This document shows positions 27,901-39,900 of a DNA stretch of 64,000 bases, piece by piece. How positions within the stretch are numbered: position 1 is the first letter of the stretch; each line of letters begins with the position of its first letter. The DNA lies in contig CM057144.1 in assembly GCA_029964075.1 (NCBI GenBank), forward strand, positions 6,099,281 to 6,163,280. The letters run 5' to 3'. The stretch is from Patiria pectinifera (Eukaryota; Echinodermata; Asteroidea; Valvatida; Asterinidae). Below the pieces are notes generated by a model. It had not been told where the DNA came from and did not search any database. It saw only the letters and a program-made list of their open reading frames with translations. Made by a program: the position numbers and the translations under genes.

Positions 27901-30900
27901 AACAATTCAGCCATTTAACCACACAGCTAGTGTGTTGAGTAGCTCACCCAGATAGACCTGGGTAAAGGCAGATGGGATACCCACAAGAGCCGGGCTTATC
28001 GAACGCTCAGCGCGGGCCATCATGATCCTGAGTCTTATCATTGACTGAGTTTTAGCTCTCCTTCCTCCGTGGCCTCACTTTGAGATTCACTACCTTTAAA
28101 TATCTGTCAATGGCAAAAAGTATCGAGTCGGGCTGGAACTAGCGGCCTCTAAAGTCGCAATGAGCTCAATTAAAAATTATGTTTAGACGTTTAATAAAGT
28201 TGATTAAAGGGGGTCCATTTGATCTTTTCTGCTGTTACGGCCATATCTGTCCATTTCTTGGAATGAACAATATATGCAATATATATGTATCATTTTGAGT
28301 TAACATATGAACTCATCGTATGCAAAGAGTTGTGTTTCAACTCGTCATATGATGGCATCAGTCTTTGTTTATAGTAGAATTATTTGAAACAGATTTGAAA
28401 CAAAGTGATTCTATGTCAATTTGACTTTAATTTCCCTCAACACTAGAAACTAGTGAGTGATAAACCTTGCGTCCTACCTGAGTCTTTGACAACTGATTCC
28501 TTAAGGATTGAACTCCAACAGCGTGGTCTCAGCTCACAGGGAGATAGGAAGACGTTGATACAGCGATATAAACAGCCCGAGGATCGTAAGTGTTTAGTCT
28601 GAACAGGGCAGTTCTTGTGTCTCTGGTTGTCTGTGATGAGTGTTGTATCATTGTCAATGACTCATAATAATTAAGGATTGACATTGAGCAACTTGAACTC
28701 ATCTCAGCAGGGAGATAGGAAGACCTTAATACAGCGATACAAACAACCCGAGGATCGTAAGTGTTTAGTCTAAGTCTGAATAGGGCAGTTCTAGTCTTGT
28801 GTTTGTGATATTATATAGTTGTCTGTGATGGATATTGTATCATTGTCACTGACAACTCATGATAATAAGGGATTGAGATTCAGCAATGTGGTTTCAGACC
28901 TTAAAATATCCAACGATTTAACCACCTCGCGCCGGAATTATTTTTGCCAAATATTTTGCAATTTTCGTAAAACGCAAGATTTTCCAGCCAACTGCTGATA
29001 TGCAGCCAAATGCCACAAATGCTGATTCGCAAGAGTTATTTCAACAGTATTTGTACAATATTTCTTGCCGAGACCTTATATGTTTCAATACTCAAGGGTG
29101 TGCACTGGAGTGTAAATTGTACAATAGGCTGTGCACAACGGTCAATTCAAGATCAACACACAGTCCGCCTCCACAGACTTCACAGACTCTGTGTGTGTAC
29201 AAAAGACACGAGGGATTAGCATGTTTGGACGTCACCCGTAGGCGAGTCAAGGCAATCTTGATATCACAACCCATCAGCCGTGCCTTTGTATAAAAACAGC
29301 CAATGCGTGTTATCACGTCCTCCGATGCGAACTGGTTAAACCACTTCCGAATCAAAAGCATGGGCAGCAATCTTGGGAGGGGGAGGGAATTTTGGGGGTT
29401 GACATCATCATCATGGCAATGTGCCCCCAATAATTATCCCAGTGAGTATATATATTTGCTATGTTTACTATTCCTGGATGAATTGTTTTTTCCTTCTGTT
29501 AAGCAATTGACCTATCGCTATTTGCGAGTTAGCCGCGTCACTTAGACAACCATATGGAATTTTTGTACGTTAGGTTTTGTTTGTCTCAGACTTTGTGCGT
29601 AACGCGTCCATTTGTATATCATGTAATTGGACAATATTTCACAAGCTGCGTTGACGCAATTCTACCGCAACAGGTTAATTGGTTCCATGACATTTGGCCC
29701 AGGATTGAAAATGTTGCTGAAATACATTCCTTCAATATGACTTAATCTTGTTTCCACTCCTGTAAAACTTTCATGTACTCGGGGCCAATAGACCTAAGAT
29801 ATAATGACATCATGCTTTGTGTACATTATATGCCCTTTAAATTTCCAATAGGAGCCATGTGGGGACGAGAGCCACCAAGCTCTCATAGGAAAGCGCACAT
29901 GTAAACAAAGCGTGACATCATTATGTCTGAGGTCTTTTCAAAAGTAAGTTGACACTGTTGAGCAAAGAAATGAGCAACAGGTATATCATTCAGAAAATAA
30001 ATACAACTTTTGATATATTGTAGGTTGTCCCTTACTTCAAATCTCCCTGCCCAAGAATGTGTACTGTAAGATAGACGAGACCTGCCTGGGCGTGGAGTGC
30101 TGTATGAAAGTCAAACTCTTCATGGTATCTCTGGCCTTCAAGGCATTCATGCGCTTTGACCCTTGTGAGTTCCAGTTTGTACTCGGCGTCAATTCTTGGA
30201 ACTACACCATTCAGATCCTGGATGCTGAGTTTGGTAAGTCAGTCATCTCAGTTTAGTATATGATAGGGCCTGACCGAAGGGGAAAAGGCTGATGAATATA
30301 ATAAAACATTTTGGTTTTTAAAAAATTGAATAATATAAAAACACCACATGTTGATTTGCTTTTGTAATGACTAATGGGTATACTTATATGTTTGGGTACT
30401 TCTATGTTGACATCAATATTAATGTTCTTTCCCAGGCAAAGAATGGGAAGTGCCCGTGCCCTTTGACATCCCATTTGTTGATGACGTGGAAATGCATCTC
30501 AGGTAGATATTGCACAAGTTTGAATGCCTCTTTAGTTGTTGTTGGATCATTTGGCCCCCATATGATTGTATACTCATAATTTATAACTTTCACCTCACAA
30601 CTACTGTTCAGTGTCATATGGAGAATATTTGCAACAGAGGGGTTTATAAATAGCAGTTGGCCGCTACAGAAGATCTGTATTTCCAAGACTCAAGTCTGAT
30701 TAGCATTTATAACTCTAGATTCTGACCTTCCATCCAGTGATCCAGTTATGTATAACTTTCAATCAGTGCCCAGTACAGTGAAAGGCCGCTATAACGAACA
30801 TCATTGGACTCGCAGAAAGTGTTCGTAATAACAATCGTTCGGTATAGCGATTTTGAACCGACGGTACCCTCTTTTGACCAGTAGTGAACTGGCATTTCTC

Positions 30901-33900
30901 ACGAATGGTTTTCCCTTCTATTCCTTTGGAAATAATAGCAATCTATCGCTCTTCAACATTCAAACGGGATGTAACTATATGGGTCCTTTGATGTTCGGGA
31001 ATTAAAAGTGGCCCAAATAGTGTTTAATACATGTACAACCGGTAGATTTTTTGCTAATCTATTGACTTTTTTCAACAACAATGTTCAGGCCATTTTGTAC
31101 ATTAAAACCGGGAGCCAAGGATGATGTTTGGTATAGCCGAATGTTTGGTATAGCGGTGTTCGGTATAGCGGCGCTCCACTGTACATGTATGGACACAAAT
31201 ACCACTTTACATTCACATTCATCTTCTTCATATTTATTTTTATCTTCTACATGTTCTATATATGTTGAGGTGCATAACCACCTGTTTCTAATGATGGTAA
31301 TTTTCTCCAAAGGTATGGCATTGAGAAGAGCAAGACTCAACTTCTTGTCAGTATGGCTGTCGGTTTCTGCCCCAAAACGGGAGATGCTGAGTGCTTGGCA
31401 TTCATCGATGTACTGAAGGATACTGCCGTACCCTTACCCATTTGTCATCCCGATGGGACTTTCACCTGGCCAAACAGTAAGCCAAGCTCTGCAGTCTGAA
31501 CCAGTGTTGAATTAAGTCACAAGTCATCTCTCACAGGTCAGAGTAAATCACAAGTCAACTGACAAGTCTGTTCACAAGTAATGGGATAGAACAATTAGAA
31601 AGGAGTATGCCTTTGTCATAGTTCATTTGAGTAGCTTGTGGCATGACTTGGGACTGGATGATTTGTGATGGACTTGACACAACACCCATCCAAACTACAA
31701 TGGGGAAACACTGATTGGTGCAATGAATGGGGCATGGTTGTTTTTTAAATGTCATGCTGTAGTCAAAAGGTCATAAAAACGCTTTCCTTCATCACAATGG
31801 TCAAGACTTACATTGAAAAAAAATCAAATAAACTTGCTGCCGACTTAAACATCTTTGACTGTTTCTCTAAATATGCCAAAGAGACAGCAATTTTGAATCA
31901 ATTTAACTGAAATCTTTAACACTCTTGGGTGTGACACACTACATAAATATGTCTGCCACAATTTTCAGTCAGAACAGTGAAGTGTTCACTGTTGGTTTTA
32001 AATGTTCCGTATTTGTATAATTTTTTCAAAAGTTATTAGAAACAAGTTTTGTTTCAGTGATATTAATTAAATTTCAGTCACTTTCACATTGACATATCGT
32101 CATCGTTTTGATGAAGTGACGATTCCATCCAAGACCAAGATTTTAAGCAGTCTGAGATTTTTGGATATTCTAACATTTTGTGATGTACTCTACATAATTA
32201 CTTATTTTCAAGACACAAAATTTCATTAGTCGTTAATTACACTAATTCACAGAGTATTGAAAGTGTGACGGGGCACTCAGTTTTTAGTTTTGACAAGGTG
32301 AAAAACCTCTATGTGTCACTTAGTCTCGTTGGTTTTACATGTTCGGTATATATAGATTTATGTAGCCTCCATAATTTGCGTTTTGACGAAGTGGCAAATG
32401 CGCGTTCAAAAATATACAAAGTTTATATGCACGCGCACTGTGTACAAACATGTGCTCCATTTTTTGTGATGAAGTGGAATTTCCGTTTTGACGAAGTGAC
32501 AAATATCTTTAGTAGTTAATGTCTCCTCATTAAACATGGTTTTATGAAAACAGATTTTTGTTATATTGGCTATTTAACTACTGGGCTATCACACCAGTTA
32601 TATATTTTTCAATTCTTGGTGTAGAATTACACGAAAATGTGATTTGAAAAATCGACCAACTTCAAACGCGATTTTCTCAAAAACTCAGTTTTGAAGCTGT
32701 GTGCACAGATTCGTCACTTCGTCAGAACAAAGTCTTGACAGTTTGAGACCACTAAAATCACAGCATGAAATGACAAACTTTGTCCCACAACCCTTACCCT
32801 ATTGGTCTTGTGTTTCAGTTGACCTGGATGAGTACTTCTCCCGCGCTGCCCTGAAGAAGATAATGCAATCCACTGCAGAGGAGCTACTGAAGGCAGGCAC
32901 AGAAGCTGCATTGAACTTTGTCCTGGATGAGCTTGGCATACCAAAAGTACGTTGACACTATACATTTATTACCCCAGTCACAAGCAGTGATGCAAGATTA
33001 TGCAAACTATAGTCAGTCGTTGTGATGCAGCAGCAGTCAATTTCACAAAACAGTGTGTAATTTCTGCTATGCGTCAGATTTAAGCAACACATTTGTTGCG
33101 CAATAAACTTGCGATTGCTTTGATAAAACTTGGCCTGGTTGCGCAGTGTTTGAAATAATTTAAATCATCACTGATAATTTAAAATCAGTAGATTTATACA
33201 AACACAAACCCTAATAATATTATTATTGTATTATCATATTATTTATAATATAATATTAATAATAAAATATTATTAATAATAAATTTACGAGTACTGTCTT
33301 GGGGCAAAAGAGTTTGCTAATCGCGTCTGCTTTGGGCGACAGGCCTTATTAGGGTGAAATTGGTGTTGCCCTATTGTTTTAATTACCCTTACGACAAAGA
33401 ATTTTATTGTCGCAAACCATCTAGATCGATTGCTTGTGGTCCAAAACATACCTATTACAAATTTCGTGGAGAAAGGATAAGGTAAACTAGTGTTAAGGTG
33501 ACATTTTAGGTCTGTGCACAAGTCTATGGAAAAGTCGCCTATGACATTATCATTATGATAAGCCCAACGTCAGCATTGCGTATCACTTTTAGGAACTATT
33601 AAATGGTAAGGAGCCCTGTCCAACCCCAGCCAGTTTGAGTAAAACCCAGCTGATTGCCACATTGGAGGAGAGAAACCTGGACGTCACAGGAACTAGGATG
33701 GAGATGGAAGCCAGGCTATCTCACGATGATAGAAGTAAGTGGAAAAGTCTCGTAAGTTTATAGCGAATTAATTGACATGTCCCACCATCCTCATGTACCA
33801 CGTGCACATGGTTTTGCCAGCATTTGCCAACATAAAATAACACAAGAATTTAAATAAAAATAAAATAAGCCCCCTAAGTGTTGAATTTGAGATAGGGAAT

Positions 33901-36900
33901 CCTCTGCAAAACTTGAAAATGTACATTACAAGGAATATTTTGCACAGAATTTCAGCATCTGATGGCCATTCATTGAATGTACATTGTAGCAATTTTCTTT
34001 GACAAGTTCTTACATTTTGTGTTTTAAGTTACTGAAGGCAAACCTTCCAGAGATCGTTTACTCATGCATTATGTAGTTTGACACTGTAATATAATGACAG
34101 TAGGTAAAGCGATCTTTTTGGCCCAAGTTGTCTATGCTCTCTTCTTTAAAAGGTGGGTTTTTTAATTTAGGAAACAGGATTTTGCTTTTGTTTTAAACAT
34201 GTTTGCTGTTGTTTACAATTTATTAATATATCTCTCTTTTTTCATAATACCTTTTTCATTTAGCACTGATTAGCCTTGTAAAAGGCAGCCTCTGCAAAAT
34301 CAGAAAAAAAGCTTGTTTTAGTGAAAAACCATAGCCTTCCGTGACCAAAATAATTGTTGTACTCCTAGTCACATGCATATTGACCAGGACACTTGTACTA
34401 CATTGTATTACACTATGTGTTCTCCTTGATGGGTCCGTAAAACTACAGAGTGCTGGGGTGGTTCCGAGCAGTATAAGGAGTCACAGGCAGGGCACTTTGG
34501 GATGGTAGGACAAATGGTTCAAACGCATACAATTAAATGTTAATGCCACTGCATTTCTAAATTGCATGGTCAGTTATCACGTTGTGGCTTTATGATGGAC
34601 TGATGTCATTGGGACTGAAGATGAATAAATCTTCTTTATTTCGTTGCTGCAGCTTGTCAGTTCTTCACACTGCCGGCATTCCCCCCGGAGCTGGCCAAGG
34701 TGGCCTACTGCTCCCTGAGTGAGAACTGCCTCCGTCTGGACTGCTGTCTGGAACTCAACATAGAGGACCTGAAATTCCGCCGCTCGTTCAATGCCTTTGT
34801 AGAAGTAGATGCCTGTGATTTCACATTCTACGTCGCCTTTCAGCACTTGCAGTACAAGAAGTTGCTGCTGAGCTATGAATGGGGTGAGTCAAGTTGTAGA
34901 AAGTCTTTGATTATTCCATTACGAGTTTCTACCATAAACTAAACTACTAAACCAATGTATGTGGCCCATTTTGAATTTTATGCCACCTGCAATTTTTTTT
35001 TCCTCAAAATGTTCTGTATATAATAATATTAATGAACACTTGGTAAAGCGCCGGTATCCATCAGGCATGACGCTCATGGTACATACAAAGAAAAACGTTG
35101 ATTACAAAAACGACATAGAAACAGATGGGTTTTGAGGTTGGATTTGAATGTAGACAGGGATTTCATATTGCGAAGTTGAAGTGGGAGATTGTTCCAAAGT
35201 TCCGAGGCAGCATGAGCGAAAGGCGGTTGGCCCCATGAGTGATTGGTGCGAGGGACAGTCAAATGGTGTAGTTCTCTTGAACGCAGATTTCTAGCTGGCT
35301 GGTACAATGTGATTAAGTCATTGATGTAACCGGGTGAAGTGCCTTGTAGTGAATGGAATACATGAAGGAGAACCTTGAAGGCAATGCGTTCGGTGAAGGG
35401 GAGCCAGCGAAGAGACTTGAGTATGGCAGCATAGGTTCAGAAATTTAGAAGACTTATACACTGGGAAAGCCTATTTGAAAATAAGCTGACTAATAATTCC
35501 AATGCCCATGGTCGCCTTTTCCAAATGGGATATTTGATCAAGGGATAAACTGTTGAACTAATCCAAACATGTATTCAGCCAGAGGGATGACTGTGTCTAG
35601 TGGATTGATACCCAATTTTGAATTTAGACACCCTGGTTGTCATTAATTAGTGAATGACTCGCAATAACACAATTTAGAAACCTTAATTTTTTTCTCTCCA
35701 AATTTGGAAAACCTCCTCCTAATCCTGAAAGAAAAATCCAAACCTGACTTCTTACGGGTTGCACTCTTCTTGCACAAGTAAATGATTGTGTTACAAGTAT
35801 TGGGTGTGTAGACTAATTATTACCCTTTCTACATACCCAGGCAAGAAAGAGCAGCAGATTATTGCTGGTCCCATCACCCTGAGCTACTCCATCAACAAAC
35901 TGGACGCTGAGAAGGTGTTTGAGGTAACCTTTGGGGCGTCTATCTGTCAGAGTGCCGATAATTGCATCTTTGATGTGGACATCATCCAGGACTACAGGGT
36001 TCCGATTCCATTCTGCAATGCCAACTTCTCATTCTCCTTGCCTGGTATGATTTTGTAACACATTTAATCTGTTGGCCAACTTTTTGCTTATTGGGGCATT
36101 GAGAAGTGATTCAAAAAATGCCTGACACAGTTTCATTGCGAGTAACCTCCACTAGAAACTTCTGAGAGAAAACAGTCAATCTAACTGTAAACTGGCCAGC
36201 CCTCTAATCTATCTTAATCCTTTGTCCAAACGGTGGCTTTATAATCCCTAACATTTAGTGTAATAAATCCACATGTGCTGTCACACAGCTGATATTGACA
36301 AGTGCAAGGGATTATAAGCAGAAAAATGAAAGAAACACGCAGTCCAAATTTGTGTGTGACTACACGCCTCAGCCAAACGGTTTATTCAAAACATTTCTCC
36401 AAACTGTTACTCCGGCTACCGTTTTCAATTGGGCCACCGGGTATTATTTCAATAGTGTAGCACCAAATAATTTGTCAATATCCATATCAATATCAGAGTT
36501 GGGCACCAGAAGCCCCTGAGCACCAAAAGCCCAGAACCATTAATCATTACCAGGCGCGGATCCAGGATTTCTTTAGACAGGGGGCACACTTTTAGAGCAT
36601 TTTGCTCTTAGTAATAATGTGAGCGCGGAGCGCGAAGCCCTTACGGCGTGGGGTCCGGGGCCCGCTTAAGGGCCCCGGGAAGTTTTTGATTCCCGATGCT
36701 CTGGGGTGCAATCTGCGGCGACTCCTGGCCCCTTTCCCCCCGAATTATTTGAGCAAAAGTTGTTAAGCTTATAAGGATTTAAAAAAAATAAATATACTCT
36801 TGTTTTTGCAAATGTGCTACTGTGTACTTCAAATGTGCAAACCATGTATTTTTGTCTTCATAATTTCTTGCATTGTATTTAAAAAACAAAAAAAGGAACT

Positions 36901-39900
36901 GTATTGACTCAGATTGTAAACTGTTGCAACGGGCGATGCGCTGGGACCAAGGACTAATGCGAACGCGGAGCAGTGTCTTACGGCGTGAGGTTCGGGGCGC
37001 GGGCCCACTGAAGGGCCCCGGGAAATTTTTGATTCCAGAGATGCTCTGTGGTGCAATCTGAGGCAATTCCTGGCCCCATTACAGCAAAATGTTGTGAAGA
37101 TTGCAGGTTTTTTTTTATTATCGCTTCGGTTTGCGGTAACGCCATGTGTTTTTTTGATTTTTTGTTCATTGGTTTAAAATTGTACTCTTGTATTTTTTAA
37201 TACAAGCCTAGTTAAGTTTCTTCTGTTCTTCACTTGATAACCAGGTATTTTCGACTGCATAATAAATTTCTTGCATGTTATTTTGGAAAAGGAATTGGAT
37301 AGGCTTAGTTTGTAAACTGATTTAAGGATGCGTAGGGAGATCTGTCCTGAGGACTAATAATGCGGAGTGCAAATGTCTTTCGGCGTGGGGTCGGGGGCCA
37401 CACATCCAAAACATAAACAATAAAAAGAAACAGAAAAAATGTGTGGCGTAAATCACACCCCGTTTTGTGTGGTGGAGGTGGAGGGAATTGTGGAGGGAGT
37501 GAATTGCGCATGCGTAATGACGTCATAGGATGACGTCACAGGATGTGGGCGTGACTGGATGACGTCATAGGATGACGTCACGAGTTGATGCTGCGCATGC
37601 GCAATTCACTCCCTCCACAATTCCCTCCACCTCCACCACACAAAACGGGGTGTGATTTACGCCACACATTTTTTCTGTTTCTTTTTATTGTTTATGTTTT
37701 GGATGTGTATATGGCGCGCGTTAGCACTGCGCATGCGCGGACAAGTGCGGGCAAGTCCGGGCAATTCTGGACAAGTCTGGCATGTCTCAACGATGACATC
37801 ATTGTTTTTAATAGCTAAAGCAGTGATTGGACGGATGGTTGTTTAGCAACCGCGCGCCTTATTTGATTGGTTGTAGGAGGGGTGGATCAAAACAAAACTA
37901 CACCATTTCAAACCGTATTCATCATTTCGTCGTAAAGCGTTGAAGAGAGCACACTTTATTTTAGAAAGTCTACTGCTATTGCTAGTGTTTCCACTGTATT
38001 CGTGCTGCAATAATGGTTGGTCACCCGGACTTGACGATGACGACAAATGTGGGGAGCACGATGTCTGGAGGTGGGGAGCACGCACCAGAGCCACCGACTC
38101 CGGAGGTGGTCGAGGAAGTCACTGTGGAAAGCAATGCCGGGAATGTTCTCTCCCCTGCCCTGATGGAAGCTGGTTGGAGAGTCGTTTACAGTGCGACCCA
38201 CGGAAAGGTGTACTACTACAACTTTGTCACTCGTGAGAGTAAGTGGGACGCCCCGGGTGTAGCGGATCTCAATGACGGAGCTGCCACACAGCCACAGCCC
38301 ACCGGCTCTGCCGTAGTCCACCCTCAGCCCACCGGGCCTGCCGTAGTCCAGCCGCAGCCCATCAACGACATCTTAGCAGCAGCTGTGGCCCAGCTGAATG
38401 CCCCTGCCGCAGTACCACCGGTGCAGCAGCCTTCGCCTCCACTTACCGTTGCTTCTGGATCCAGTGACGCGGCTAGCACCAGTAGCAAGTCCACCAAAGC
38501 CGGTGTCAAGCGCAAGTTTGCCCCTGATCCCGACCAAGCTGAGAACGAGAGGAGTGCAGTCCGCTTCCAGATCGGAGGTGAGCGATACGCTGTCGTCAAG
38601 CGTTTTAAGGGTCGACCTTACGTGAACATACGCGAGTATTATACTAGCGGTAACAGCACCAAACTCCTTGCAGGCAAGAAGGGGATCAATCTCACTCCCG
38701 AACAATGGAGGAAACTGAGCATGCAGAGCAAGAAGATTTCCGAAGCCCTGAACAATATGTACTGATGACCTAACCCGATTTTCTTCGTTTGGTCACGTTG
38801 CAGACGACGGCGATGATGACGACGGCAATTTGGAGCAAGATGCACGAAAGAGACGGAGAAAGGTTCGATCATTGGTGGAGAGCATCTTGGCCAAACTGAT
38901 CACGGACAATATCATCAGACTCGTTTACCAAAAACTTGCACAGGAACCGTGCGAAGGTTGCGTCGAAGACTGGCCTAGTCAGTTTGACCATGCCTGTATG
39001 GCTTATGGAAAAGCTGTTGAGTCACACCTGTACGACTTTGTGGACGACTACTACGAGGAGGCGGTATCGTGTGTGCAAGTCAGCCGAGTCGTTGACATCT
39101 ACAACCAGATATCTGTTCAATTTGGTGCCGACTACACGTACGAGGGAGTGGAAGAAGAGATTGCCTCGATCGTCACTGAAACTCTGTACTCGTGGGAGAC
39201 TGACTCCACAGACATTATTCAGTGGTACTACTGCGCGGATGGTTCTCGTGCGGTTGAACTCATGAACAGAATTATGTAATATGCACCGTGGACACTTATA
39301 ATAAGCAATGGACTCTAGAAATAATTCATTCAGAGTATTAATAATTCATTCAGAGTCATGATTCGGTTGTTGGAAACTCAACAAAAAAAAACAAAAAAAA
39401 AAGAAGGAAAACTCCAAATTGCTGTCGTTCACCATTGCCGAACTGTTGAGTGTTTAAACGAATTGAAGTGTTATGAACTTTTAAGGATAATAGTCTAACA
39501 ATTCAGAATCCATCTGTAAATATGTTCTGCCTGCAAAAGTGTTACCAGTGTTATGACCAAAACGAACGAATGATAATGTAAAAAGTTGTTATGACCTTGA
39601 CTATACTTAACTACTTCATGTTTATTCACTGGACGATGTTATGTTCAGATGAGATGTTGTGTTAATAAATAAGAAGTTGCGTTTGTTCCAGTTGAAATTC
39701 AACAAAAGTGTGTGTTTGTTTGCTTTGTTTTTCAATAGTTAAACCTCGCGTATATCGAACGCCGAGTCCAATCGATTAGGAGTCTCTAAAGTCGATGGAA
39801 ATTATTGCAGTTCACCCTATACTAAGTAAAGGTAACAGTCAGACAAAAAAAAAAAAAAAAAAAGACAACAATTGATTTTTCTTTCGTTTCATCAACACTT

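Noticed and set aside
37585..37818. 77-codon ORF at the left palindrome (and its mirror at 50266-50478)
   Set aside because: It is created by the palindrome arm itself; it begins in the loop and has repetitive Pro composition. No start context or family.
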